Positions 31,385 to 43,183 of a stretch of 64,000 bases of DNA are shown in pieces. Origin of the DNA: Miscanthus floridulus (Eukaryota > Streptophyta > Magnoliopsida > Poales > Poaceae). Each line of letters begins with the position of its first letter. The first letter of the stretch is position 1. The notes under the pieces were generated by a model, which did not search any database, was not told where the DNA came from, and worked only from the letters and a program-made list of their open reading frames with translations. A program made the position numbers and the translations under genes. Location: the NCBI RefSeq assembly GCF_019320115.1, contig NC_089593.1, positions 17,282,870 through 17,346,869 on the forward strand, written 5' to 3'.

Positions 31385-31855
31385 TTACAGGATTCTATCC
31401 AATTTTTCTAATAAAGCGTCCTCCTGGTTGTTGGACCAAGTAAACTTCCCACCGGTCATAACCAGTTCTCTTAATTCATGAAAGTCAATCAAGGTGTTAA
31501 ACATGCCAGAGAATCTCTGTGCACCACAGGGTTTATTTCTCTCACTAGTATATCTTATAATGTTGAAGTCGCCCCCTATTAATATTAGATCTTTATTTCT
31601 TGAGAAAAAAACAGATAACTCGGTAAGAAAATCCATCTTGTTATCAACATGGGCAGCCCCATATACAATCAACAGATTCCATTTTGTTTTATATATCTTG
31701 TCCCACAAATTTAATTGTAGCATGAAATCACCTTGATGAAAGGATCCAACATCAAAACATTCCCTCTTAGCACCCACGAGAATACCGCCAGATTTTCCTT
31801 TTGCTGGGTTATTAAGCCACAAATAATCTTGGTTGCAGTCAAATTATTCCAAGTT
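31385..31855 (-). pseudogene. LINE endonuclease (APE type), N-terminus missing
   Basis: The frame encodes GKSGGILVGAK, NLLIVYGAAH, LILIGGDFNIIRYTSERN and GGKFTWSNNQ, the C-terminal two thirds of the apurinic-like endonuclease that nicks the target. The GDFN motif is intact. A separate piece (31352-31167) has CDHSPLILSCG, the SDH-like motif, in another frame. Confidence 0.85.
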
Positions 31856-32790
31856 TTTGCGAACAGTTGGTACACTCATTGGGCCGGTCCATTGATAATG
31901 AGGCATTAGCTATTGTGATCTTTGATGTATCACTCAGAAACATTATTAGTGATTTAGTTTTTTCATTCACTATTTTAGCAATCACCATTTTTCCTATATA
32001 TGCCACTTTTCTTGATTGTTAGGCTCTTTGTAATTTAGTTTTGTTGTGAACTACTATGTGAGGTATTGTGAATTGATGTTACTAACTAAAAATGCCACTA
32101 CACATCTTAATATTAGATAGTAGGATGTGAAAAGTTATCTCCATCTAAGTTTTGTACGGAAATTTCCATGTGCTGAAATTGAACTAGCATTTTGTGTTTC
32201 CATGCGTATGTCCCACAATTTGAGACTACCACTAGAACAACTAGCTTAAAACCCAAAACTAAATGTCTGATTATATTCTTTTTCAGGAGAGGAAAACATA
32301 GAGCTCTGTGACATATTAACATTTCTATTTAAACTGCCAACAGAAAAATAACTGCTCAATATCAGTAGTTGTGAAGTGCCTACCATGCAACTTCTATAAT
32401 TGCACTAATACCATGTTAATTGTAGTGCGGCTGTATGGCTTCGTATGGTTGAGCCGGCCAACAAGGTTCAAACTCGGGTGCTTGCACCTTATTCAGGTGG
32501 GTTTTTCTCCCCCTGGTGACATTAAAAAAAATTGCATCCTTTCAATGCCATGTAACCACAATAAATTATAAACTTACACACATCACCACGAAATTTCACA
32601 AGCTCTTCCTGTCCGATGGAATATTCATTAATATATATGTCTCAAACATATAATTTGGTAACTTTAAGGGATCCAATTTTGCAAGGATTTGACCTCATCA
32701 AATTGTGACTTGATATACCCAATCCATCTGCTCCTTAGAGCCACTAACTGCCAACCATATCAGGCATGGTCAGGAAATCTGCGTGATCAT
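31856..32790. other. Unclassified region with a possible SINE
   Basis: The region is mostly AT-rich with no recognisable gene. A stretch at about 32430-32530 carries GGTTCAAACTCGGGTGC, close to a pol III B box, preceded by TATGGTTGAGC that could be an A box, and followed by TTTTTCTCCCCC. This resembles the head of a tRNA-derived SINE. No target duplication was identified. Confidence 0.35.
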
Positions 32791-33770
32791 TGTAAGTGCA
32801 ATCAAGGTCAAGCCCTAATGTGGGTTTTGGTGATAATGATCACATAATTAGAGGATTAATAAGATTTATCGAGTTGACAAGCATATGATATAAGTATGAG
32901 GATGTTATTTAAAATGGTGGAGCCCCAATTATAAAAGGACGTGGTGATGGACTCAAAGGACGTTTAAATTCTTTTGTCTCTTGAAATTAAGTATAGAAAA
33001 GGCCGCACTATCAAGGGGGATACAATGCACAAGCTTTAATGTGCAACCAAGTGCTCAACATAACCACCATCCATAAATCCTCAACCAAAGCCAAGCCAGC
33101 CCACATATAACTCTAACCTACTGCTCTGTCTGGCTGGCTCTCCCGATAGTGCCACGACTTAACAACAAGTTAGGAAAGGGGAGGTATTTATACCTCTTCT
33201 TCTTCTTCTTCTTCCTCCCAAAGGTCATCTGGAGTATTACTCTTCACCAACCATCAGACAAGCCTCTCACACCCCATTAAAAGCCCCCAAAACTCTTCCT
33301 TTGATTCCCTAGTGATTCCATGAAAGATTGGCCTCCAAAACTTTATTAGAGAGCTTGCCAAACTGAGCTTCAACTCCAAGAGCACTTGGTTCGCGTTCAA
33401 GTCAGTGGATTGTGTTCATTACTCTTGGAGCAAGAGCTCCTAGCGGGCTAGGCGTCGCCCGTAGAAGCTCCCAACTCTTGTGGGCGCTCTGGGAAGTTTG
33501 CTAGGCGATCGCGTTGAAGACTTGTGCTCTTGACTTTAGTGGCGAGCTGAACTACGGGATAAATACTTTGTCTCTTGTGTTCTTGCTATTTTGTTGTGCT
33601 TTACTTGTTTGTGTTGGTATATTAGGGTTTGCTCCCGATCTACTTGCGCCTTAGCTTTCAACCTTGTTCAAGTGGTGAAATAGGTTCAACACTACCACAA
33701 GAATATCAGTAATTTACTCGATCTAATTAAATTTCATTGGGTAGATTTTGAATTATGCGTTCAAGTTACT
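32791..33770 (+). mobile_element. LTR-like segment (Sirevirus relative), possibly solo
   Basis: The start TGTAAGTGCAATCAAGG leads to CCCTAATGTGGGTTTTGG, the LTR beginning of the TGCATCTAGCCC type. The middle has CTAGCGGGCTAGGCGTCGCC and GTTCATTACTCTTGG, close to 2395-2440 in LTR A. CTTCTTCTTCTTCTTCTT occurs near 33205. The 3' end is not clear and no gag or primer site follows, so it may be a solo or truncated LTR. Confidence 0.5.
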
Positions 33771-34106
33771 CTAACACACGATACCACCGCAGTTTTACCT
33801 GGCAGTGGCACATCACGGTAGTGCCGCACCTGTACAGGTGTTCGCGTTATTTTGAACCTCGTCATTGATGGTGTGATTGACACTATAATAACTTTCAGAT
33901 TGAGTAGCATTTTTTCTCATGAATTATTACATTATCTTAATCTAGCCAAATATATAATTTTATAACGCGAGTGCTCGGTTGCGTTACTCCTAGCCGTTGC
34001 AGCGCTGCTACTTTTCTTCTTATAAATAGTATTTGAAGGAGTGGTACTTTTCTTCTTATAACGCGAGTGCTCGGTTGCGTTACTCCTAGCCGCTGCAGCG
34101 CTGCAG
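33771..34106. other. Spacer with a direct repeat of about 57 bases
   Basis: The stretch from CTTCTTATAACGCGAGTGCT through GCGTTACTCCTAGCCG to CAGCGCTGC occurs at about 33964-34012 and again, nearly unchanged, at 34051-34105. The rest is unclassified. Confidence 0.7.
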
Positions 34107-34221
34107 CCCTGTTCGCTTGTCTTATGAGTCGTACTATTTCAGCGAAGGAATATTATTTTTCTCTCACAACAAATCAATGAACAATACTTTCAGCTATGGC
34201 TTTTCAGCGAAGTGAATAGGG
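34107..34221. mobile_element. MITE of the CCCTGTTCGC type
   Basis: The 115-base segment starts CCCTGTTCGCTTGTC and ends GCGAAGTGAATAGGG, imperfect terminal inverted repeats. Inside is TTTTTCTCTCACAACAAATC, the complement of the GTGAGAGAAAAA core of the other small elements at 13780 and 19690. Confidence 0.65.
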
Positions 34222-35023
34222 AAAATCTACCATCCATTTCTTCCCCATCTTTCAGCAGTTCGTGATCTCCTCGCTTCCTCTACGGCTCTGCTTGTCGTGA
34301 GGCGCAAGGCACTAGCTTTTGGCCGGCAAGCGCACGTATTTGCCACTCTCTAGGTCTCTCATGTCTATCGGATCCATGGCGATACTAGTAGCGCGCGTGC
34401 CCCTTGCCACGTCGCACGCAGTTCTCCCAGCGTTGCTCCCGACCACGCCCAAGTGGAACATGTTGCCGACACCGACGCCGTGCGTCACCATTCTCCTCGT
34501 CGGCTAATCGCCGCCACCAAATCCAAAGCCTAGCCACGTCGACGTCAACAAGCGGTGGGACGCGCGCAAGAATGCGACCAAGTTGCTGTCCAAGCCCGGA
34601 CGCGCCGGCAGGCGACTCCAACGAGAGGTGGGACGCGCACAATGTTCAAACCAGCCATATTTGGAGATCCATTTGAAGAGACGAGGATATTGTTTCACCA
34701 AAATCCTATTACTACAAATTAGAAAAAAAAAGTTAGAGTTGCTCTAAGGACCGTATTTGTAAAATGATTAACCATGGAGGAGTCCCGAGAAACATAGACA
34801 TGACTAGCACAATATTGTATCATTACTACACATATGATTTTTACAATCGCTTTTTTTAGATAGTTAATCTCTCTAGAAATGACATGTTGCATTGTACCTT
34901 ATGAACCATCTCTAGAAATTGACCGCCCTGAAATAGGATGTATTTCTCGGAGTGATTGACTAAGTCAACCGTCACCAAATAAATTCATAACCTTTCAAAT
35001 TAAGTTGGATCAAAACCAATTTA
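34222..35023. other. Unclassified region with a GC-rich part
   Basis: The part 34260-34650 is GC-rich and contains overlapping open frames on both strands, up to 90 codons, without recognisable domains. A captured gene fragment is possible but unproven. After 34690 the DNA is AT-rich with possible CACTA-like words (TCTCTAGAAAT at 34880 and 34910). Confidence 0.4.
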
Positions 35024-35270
35024 CTCCCTCCATCTCAAAATAAGTGCACATCTTGTACTTTGACCAATATCAAGTTTAACCAAACATATATTGAAAAATA
35101 TTAATATTTATGATATGAAATAAGTATCATTAGATTAATCATGCCATGTTTTTCATATCAAACCTATTTGGGTGTACAAATGTTCATGCTATTTTCTATA
35201 AATCTAATCAAATTTGAATTTAGTTGGCTCATCGACGTACCTGATATGCACTTATTGTCTGATTGGGTAG
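35024..35270. mobile_element. Stowaway MITE
   Basis: The 247-base element begins CTCCCTCCATCTCAAAATAA and ends CTTATTGTCTGATTGGGTAG, the usual Stowaway (Tc1/mariner) terminal repeats, with TA on both sides (35022-35023 and 35271-35272). The inside is AT-rich. Confidence 0.85.
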
Positions 35271-35799
35271 TATATCAAAACCATAGATCTTAGAAAGATC
35301 TAAAACTTCGTAGTTCATAAAATTTTTGAATTGATATCATTTAAGGGCCCATATTTTCATTTTAAGTTTTAAGATTTTGAAAATAAAAGTTTTATTTTTT
35401 TAAACGGCCTAGGATGGAGACACCCCCCTATACCAAAGTTGTAATGCTCGATGAGTAAAAAAGCTTTGTAGTTAAAATTTACTATCAAACCATCCGTCAG
35501 CCATGGTGAAGTCACCAAGGCTCACTGTCGAGCTGGACGTGATTAGATCGGGCCATATCTTCCTAGGGTGCTTGTTCGTAGAGGTTGCAAGAGGGCTCTA
35601 GGACACATCTAACAAGGTACATTGGCAATTTTTGTCTAGGTAAAACTTTATGTCAACCATGACTATCCTACCTAGTTCATGAGATTAATTAGATATGATT
35701 TCTAGATTTAGCTTCTTATGTTTTGGCTAGAGTTTACCCATGAACATGAGCTTAGGGCCCTAGGTTGTAGTAGAGGGCTTGTTGGTGAAACTTCTCCTT
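35271..35799. other. Left flank of Sirevirus C
   Basis: No recognisable gene. It is continuous with 56903 onward once element C and one target copy are discounted. The joined flank contains a CTTCCTC-rich stretch into which C inserted. Confidence 0.5.
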
Positions 35800-37567
35800 T
35801 GAAAGCCCAAGTATGGTTTTGGATAATTGATGAAACTTAGGGACTAATCATTGTGCTAAGTGTGTAGATAGGAAATGATAAGTCCCATGTCAAGTGGTGG
35901 AGCTAGATGTTGGTCATGGTGATGGAGGTGACCAAAAGTGAAGATCAAAGGCTCCAACTTGAAAAGAAGAAAGAGAAAAACAAAAACAAGGTTGATCAAG
36001 GCAAAGGTATCAAATAGGTTTTTGTTTTGGCACTCAAGACACCATAGAGGGTGTGAGTGTGTTTAGGATAGATAGCCGTACTATAAAGAGGGGAAATTCT
36101 AGGATAAAACGGTTATCAAGTGCCACTGGGTGAATTCATATGAGAATATGCATTTAGGAACCTAGTGAATTGCTAACACCCTTGGAAATATTTGTGAAAA
36201 TATGCTAACACATATGCACAAGGTGATACACATGGTGATTAGCACATTAGAGCAAGGGCAGAGAAGTTAGTGAAGTGATAGAGGCGAAGGTCACTGAGTT
36301 TCAGTGACCGAACACTAAATTCATAGTGACCGGACGCTGGTCGGTTACTGTTCAATGTTCGGTCCATATAACCTATAGACACCCAGAGAGCACCAGACGC
36401 TGGGGTGCGTCCGGTCAGCAAGGAGTCGACTAGATGCTGGGACTCAGAGTCCGGTCAATTCCTTGAGTGCGTCCGGTCACAACTTGACTGCACGGGCAAA
36501 GTTGTAGTTACCGTTGAGATCTAGTGGTTGCAGTTTGAATGGGGACACATGGCAGAGATCCAACAACTGGACGCTGAAGGGGCTACATCTAGTCAACCTG
36601 ACCGGCGCGTCTGGTCATCACATAGAGAACCCAATGAAGGGGTATAATGGCTCTATTTGTTTGAGGACTCTTATAAATAGTTGTGGGTATACTCCAAGGC
36701 AACTCTCTTGGACTTTTGACATTGCTAACATCCTTTTAAGCTGAGCATACTCCCTCCCATTCATCTCTCTTGGTTGATTGCTAATTCAAAGTGAGATTGA
36801 GTGATTCCAAGTGCATTTGTTTGAGTGTTTGCATCTAGTGGCACTTGGGGATCATTGTGGCTACGGATTTCTTGTTTCTCTTGGTGGTTGCCGCCACCTA
36901 GATGACTTGGAGTAGTGGTGGAGGTCTGGCACGTGTTGGTCATTGTTCGTGGCTAGCTCCGGTGATCTTGTGAGGGGTTTTGCACCTTCCCTAGCGAAGA
37001 GCCACAAGGTAGCTCTAGTAAATTGCTTGTGTCATTGAGTTACCTAACTTGTGGGTCGGTTCTTGTGGTGTCCAATGTGTGGATGAGGTTCATGCAACAC
37101 CTCTTAGCCGCCGAACCACCAAGTGTTGGTTGACACAACGAGGACTAGCGTGCTGGCAAGCACGTGAACCTCGAGAGAAAATTGACTTGTCTCTTGCCAT
37201 TGATATTCTCCCGATATTCATATTGATTGATTGATTGGTTGGTTCATCCCCTCTATGCGGTGGTATAACTCTCTTCCTTATTTACATTTCCACACACTAG
37301 TTGCAACAAGCTCTTTAGTGTAATTAGTTGTGAAAGCTTGTCTTACATTTGTTAGTTTAGCTACTCATCTAGTTGAGCTCTTAGTGACTTAGTATTTGTT
37401 TGGATTAGAGATTATAGCAACTAACATTGTTGGATAGGAGGCTTGCAACACTTGTTAGAGCTAGTGCAAAAAGCTTTATAGCCAATTATCTATCTAACAA
37501 GTTTGTTTAGTGGTTTGTAGTTTTTAAATTAGGCTATTCGCCCCCTCTAGCTAATTAGGACCTTTCA
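35800..37567 (+). mobile_element. 5' LTR of Sirevirus C
   Basis: It starts TGAAAGCCCAAGTATGG and ends CTAATTAGGACCTTTCA; length 1768. The palindrome-rich part is 36296-36630. It lacks a 46-base piece found in the 3' LTR after 55747 and has a 36-base piece the 3' LTR lacks (about 36571-36606). Confidence 0.95.
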
Positions 37568-37627
37568 AGTGGTATCGGAGCCGTGGTCACCGGTTAATCA
37601 AGGCTTAACAACCTCGGTGCACAAAAG

Positions 37628-39683
37628 ATGGCTCAAATTGTGTTCAACCATGTTGAGGGCAAACCACCATTCTTTGATGGCACATCATTTTATTATTAGA
37701 AGAGAAAAATAAAGATATATCTTGGTTCAATCAATGACAAAGTGTGGGATGTGGGAGAAAATGAGTTCGTGATCATTGATCCTACCAATCTCACCGACAA
37801 TGACAAGATCAACAAGCAATGCAATACCATGGCACTCAACACTATTTACAATGGCATTGATTCAAAAGTGTTTGAGCAAATCAAAGATCTTGAGAAGGCA
37901 TATGATGTTTGGGTAAGATTAGAGGAAACATATGAGGGCACTTCAACGGTAAAAAGTGCTAAGCTCTACATGCTCAAAGACAAGCTATCAAACTTCAAGA
38001 TGAAGGATGATGAGTCCATTCCAGAGATGTTCTATAGGCTTCAAGTCATCATCAATGATCTCAAGAGTTTGGGTGAGAAGGTGAAGGATGAGGACTTCTC
38101 TCATAAGTACTGATCTTTAGAGGTGGATTGAAGGATGTATCTCCCAATGAGGTTCTTGGAGATGTTATGACCGAATATCAATACAATGATGATGATGATG
38201 ATGATGTGAAGAAGGAAGATGAAGACAAGAAAAAGAAGAGTGTAGCATTCAAAGCTAGCTCTTCAACCAAGAACAAGAGCAAGGGCAAGGCTAAGAAAGA
38301 AGATTCAAGTGATGAGGAATGCTCCAATGATGATAGTGATGATGAAGCTCTAGCTCTCTTTGTGCACAAGTTTGGCAAAATGATGAAGAAGAAGCTATGG
38401 TGCAAGAAAGAGAAGAGATCACTTCAAGAAGAGAGAGAGTATGTGAGACTATACTACAATTGCAAGAGTCTCGATCATGTTGTAACGATTGTCCCTACAA
38501 TAGTGACAATGAGGAGAATGAGAAGAAGAAGAAGAACAAGAAAGAAAAGAAGGAGAACAAAGAAAAGAAGATGACATTCAAGAAGAAGAAGAAGAAGGGT
38601 GGATCCTATGTGGTGGCATGGGATAGTGATGCTTCTTTGGATGATGATGATTCTAGTGATGATGACAAGGCATCCAAGAAGAAGAAGGCTCTTGCAAGTA
38701 TTGCTATCAACAACAAGCCTTCACTATTTGACGCTTCATCATGCTTCATGGCCAAGGGCTCTAAGGTCAAATATGATGAGTGTGATGATGATAGTGAAAA
38801 TGAAAATGAGAATGATAGTGATAGTGATGATGATAATGAATTCTCTAATGAACAACTTGTAGACATGCTACAACAAGGTGATTCAATAATTCATAAAAAG
38901 AACAAGTGCAAAGAATTGCAAAAGAAACTTAGTACTCTTAAGCAATCCTTTGATGAGCTCAATGCTACTCATGAGAGGCTAATGGAAGCCCATGAGAAGC
39001 TTGGCAAGGCTCACTCTAAGCTTGAAAAGGCTCACTCCTTGCTTCTTGAACAAAATGAGGAAAGGGTAGTAGTATCATGTGATATAGGCATAACATGTGA
39101 CTTGATTGATGAATCTCTTTATGAACCCATTGTTATTGCCTCTACTAACCCCTCTTGTAGCTCATCATCTACCACCACTACCACTTCTATCTCCACTACT
39201 AGTGATGGTTTCACTTGTGATACCTCACTAATGGTTGAGAATGAGACTCTCAAGAGAGAGGTGGATGAGCTCACTCACACTCTAGGCAAATCCTATGGCG
39301 GTGAGGCCTGCTTGCTAAAGTGCTTGGATAGCCAAAGATTTTCTCTCAACAAAGAGGGATTAGGCTATACCCGCAATAAAGGCAAGATGGCCTTTGCTAC
39401 TTCCAAAGCTAGCTTTGTGAAGAGCAATGATCGGTTTTGCAATAGATGCAAGCAAGTTGGGCACATAAAGCAATATTGTAAGAACAAGAACAAGAACAAT
39501 GCTCATGTATCCTCAATTTGTTTTGATTCTTGTTACATGCTTACCAAGGGTGTGAATGGTGTGAAGGTTAAGTTCATTGGTACACCAATTGTGGGCTCAA
39601 AGAAGAAAACTATTTGGGTACCAAAGACCTTAGTGATTAATCTTCAAGGACCCAAGCAAGTTTGGGTACCTAAAAAGAATTAA
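37628..39683 (+). pseudogene. Sirevirus C gag, frameshifted
   Basis: Gag starts at the ATG at 37628 (MAQIVFNHVEGKPPFFDG). A TAG at 37697 replaces a Trp-type position, then YLGSINDKVWDVGEN and LEKAYDVWVRLEETYEG are typical Copia gag (UBN2/Retrotran-gag) motifs. A deletion or shift after about 38105 removes the part between SHKY and GLKDVSPNEVLG, and another shift at about 38481 falls in a zinc knuckle whose first Cys is Tyr. The third frame carries a Lys/Asp-rich stretch, an extended coiled coil (39000-39060) and an intact knuckle CNRCKQVGHIKQYC (about 39439). The frame ends with WVPKKN. The product is the capsid/nucleocapsid protein. Confidence 0.9.
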
Positions 39684-39692
39684 TTTTCTTTT

Positions 39693-41943
39693 ATAGGTCA
39701 ATTATAAAGCTGGAGAAAGGCATTGGGTACTTGATAGTGGGTGCACACAACACATGACCGATGATTCAAGAATGTTCAATTCAATCAACTCAAATGATGA
39801 CAATGGGATTGATAGTATAACATTTGGTGATAATGGCAAAGGCAAGGTCAAGGGGCTTAGTAAGATTGAAATATCAAATGACTTGAGCATTTCCAATGTG
39901 CTACTAGTAGAGAGTTTGAACTTCAATCTATTGTCGATAGCTCAACTTTGTGATCTTGGTTTCAAGTGCATATTTGGTGTTGATGATGTAGAGATCATAA
40001 GTGTAGATGGTTCTAATTTGATATTCAAGGGATTTAGATATGAGAATCTATACTTGGTTGATTTCAATGCTAGAGAAGCTCAATTGTCAACATGTTTGCT
40101 TACTAAGTCTAGCATGGGTTAGTTATGGCATAGAAGGTTTGGTCATGTTGGAATGAAACAATTGAACAAATTAATCAAGCATGATCTAGTTAGAGGCTTG
40201 AAAGATGTGACATTTGAGAAGGATAAGTTATGTAGTGCATGTCAAGCCGGAAAACAAGTTGGCAACACACATCCTAAGAAAAGCATGATGAGTACATCTA
40301 AGGTATTTGAGTTGGTGCACATGGATTTATTTGGACCAACCACATACACTAGCATTGGTGGAAATAAATATGGATTTACGATTGTGGACGATTTCACTAG
40401 ATATACATGGGTGTTCTTTCTTGATGACAAAAGTGATGCATTTGCCACATTCAAAACATTTATCAAGAGAATTCACAATGAGTTTGAAACAACCATCAAG
40501 AAAGTGAGAAGTGACAATGGAAGTGAGTTCAAGAATACAAGAGTTGATGAATTATGTGATGATTTTGGAATTAGACATCAATTCTCAGCCAAGTACACTC
40601 CTCAATCCAATGGCCTAGTTGAAAGAAAGAATAGAACTTTGATTGACATGGCAAGATCAATGTTGAGTGAGTATAATGTGAGTCATTCATTTTAGGCCGA
40701 AGTAATCAACATGGCTTGCTACTATAGTAACTGACTCTATTGTCACCCTATGATGGAAAAGACACCATATAAGCTCTTGAATGAAAGAAAACCCAATATT
40801 GAATACTTTCGGGTTTTTGGTTGTAAATGCTACATATTGAAGAAAGTCACTAGATTGAGTAAGTTTGAGAAGAAATATGATGAAGGCTTCTTGCTTGGTT
40901 ACTCCACTACTAGCAAAGTTTATAGAGTTTGGAATTTGGCTAGTGGCATTCTTGAGGAGGTGCATAATGTGGAATTTGATGAAACCAATAGTTCCCAAGA
41001 GGAAGATGAGAATCTAGATGATGTGAGAGGCACTCAATTGGCCAATGAAATGAAGAATATGAATATTGGTGATATAAGGCCTAGAGAGGTGATTGAAGTT
41101 GAAGATGACAAAAATCAAGTGCTCTCTAACTCAGATGTGCAAGTTGATGCAAATCAAGCTAGTTCATTATCTCAAGTGCAAAATCAACAAGTGGCTAGTT
41201 CATCATCTTAACCAAGTGATCAATCTAATGCAAGCAATCAAGGACAAGTACTCCAACCTACCAATGTTGCAAGAGATCATCCTTTGAATTCTATTATTGG
41301 TGATATCTCAAGAGGTGTACAAGCAAGATCAAGATTAGCATCATTTTGTGAACACTTCTCATTTGTCTTATCCATTGAACCTAAGAAGATAGATGAAGCT
41401 TTGTTGGATGTTGATTGGGTAAATGCTATGCATGAAGAACTAAACAACTTCATAAGAAATCAAGTATGGGAGTTAGTTGAGAGGCCTAAGGATCATAATA
41501 TCATTGGAACTAAATGGGTCTTTCGGAATAAGCAAGATCAAGATGGGATGGTTGTAAGAAACAAAGCAAGATTAGTGGCTCAAGGTTACACTCAAGTTGA
41601 AGGTCTTGACTTTGGAGAAACATATGCCATGGTTGTAAGATTGGAAGCAATTAGGATCTTGTTGGTCTATGCTTGTGCCCACAACATCAAGTTGTACCAA
41701 ATGGATGTGAAGAGTGCATTTCTAAATGGGTACATAAATGAGCTTGTATATGTTGAGCAACCTTCCGGTTTTGAAGATGAGAAGAAGCCCAACCATATTT
41801 ATAAGCTAAGAAAGGCTTTGTATGGATTGAAACAAGCACCTAGAGCATGGTATGAAAGGTTGAAGGATTTACTACTCTCTAAGGGATTTAAGATGGGAAA
41901 AGTTGACACCACTCTCTTCATCAAGAAGATAGGCAATGACTTG
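39693..41943 (+). pseudogene. Sirevirus C pol, first part (protease, integrase, start of RT)
   Basis: One frame carries the aspartic protease motif VLDSGCTQHMT (39727), the GAG-pre-integrase HRRFGHVG...CSACQAGK zinc-binding pattern, the integrase core with D-D-E residues (HMDLFGPT, VRSDNGSEF, NGLVERKNRT), and the start of the reverse transcriptase (NKARLVAQGYTQ, YQMDVKSAFLNG, KALYGLKQAPRAWY). In-frame stops occur at 40120, 40693, 40732 and 41209. The frame breaks off at 41943 where the Gypsy element entered and continues at 52939. Confidence 0.95.
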
Positions 41944-43183
41944 TGTCGGTACAGAAAGTGACCAACTAGTAAATATTTGTAGTTTTGCTGCACGTTGTGA
42001 TCGGAGGTGGCCTAGCACTTAATGACACAGGATTTATACTGGTTCAGGCAATGTGCCCTACGTCTAGTGTGGGTCAGTCGGTGACTTTATTCCTGAGCCC
42101 AGGTGCTCGAAGTCTGTAGTGGGGTTACAAATGAGAGAGAGAGAGATGGGGTGTCCGGTCGGTCCGGTCGGAAGGGCCGAGATCGATAGGAGCTAGGCTA
42201 TGAACGAAGTGTCCAAGCGTGTGCTTGAGGGGTTGTGAGTTATTGATCTAATGAACCTAAACTTGAAGAAGTCGACTTAGGTTCACTGCCTGTGTTTGGA
42301 GGGAGCACATCCCCTTTTATAGAAGAAGAGGATGGCTTTACAAGTGAAAGGGAGAGAGAGTACGGACGTTTCTAAGCCTTGTTGCCCACGTCGATAGGGA
42401 TGGGATAATGGTGGGCGCTTGCAATACTGTTGATGTCATTGAAGAATGTCAGGTACATGTGGGAGGTTGAGCTACTTTCTTCAAGACTAGAGGACGTCGG
42501 TACCTGCAAAAATGTTGTCTCACCGACTGGAGGCATGGCTTTACCACGTTCACCTGGTACGGTGAATTCCGGCGCCCACAATATTGTTGATGCCCAGAGG
42601 CACATGGGGGTCTTACCATACGGGTGTTTTGACCGGCGCCTACAATACTATAGAGGTAATTGTTGGCGCCTACAATACTGTTTGTGGCAGGGCGGTTGTA
42701 AAGTACTGTTCCATAGGGTATGGTCCCTGGTGCCGTGGTTTGACTTGCGAGCCCTGTCTTGCCTTCCTTCGTACGCCTTCTGGTTCTTTCCGAGCGGGCA
42801 TTCCTAGTCGGATGGCCCCAGTCGGTTCTGGCGCACCAATCAGAGAATAGCGATGGGCAGGGTTTTCTATGAACCCCGGTCGGAGACACGGGGTCGGAGT
42901 CAGAGGCGGTCCTCGGGTTAGGCTTTCTGAGTGGAGGCCGTGCGAAGGTGGTCGGGGCCTGACGCTAGCGCTCTGATCGGAGAGGCCGTTCAGAGTTGGC
43001 CTGAGCCTGAGCTAGTGCTCCGGTCGGAAAGATGGGCCGAAGGCGGCCAGGGCCTAAAGCGAGTGCTCTGGTCTGTTGAATTTAGACTCTCGGGCCGGTC
43101 CAGAAGAAAAAAGGTTGTCCTCCTAGGCCGAGCCCTGTCATGGAAGCCAGTCCCTGAGGGACCCCGGGTTTATGAACCCGACA
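41944..43183 (-). mobile_element. 3' LTR (left copy) of the nested Gypsy element
   Basis: Same length as its partner. In the first 140 or so bases I count five differences, all transitions, so the insertion is moderately recent. Confidence 0.95.

Larger units (their letters stand above)
28618..31855 (-). mobile_element. L1-type LINE, 5'-truncated and decayed
   Basis: Read on the minus strand the order is endonuclease (31385-31855), reverse transcriptase (29688-31055) and zinc-finger/RNase-H-side domain (28618-28914), as in ORF2 of plant L1 elements. Several frameshifts and stops interrupt it. ORF1 (the RNA-binding gag-like protein) and the endonuclease start are missing, consistent with 5' truncation during insertion. 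No target duplication was identified. Confidence 0.85.

Noticed and set aside
34319..34676. Overlapping small open frames in a GC-rich part
   Set aside because: No motif, no splice context and competing frames. I list the region as unclassified only.
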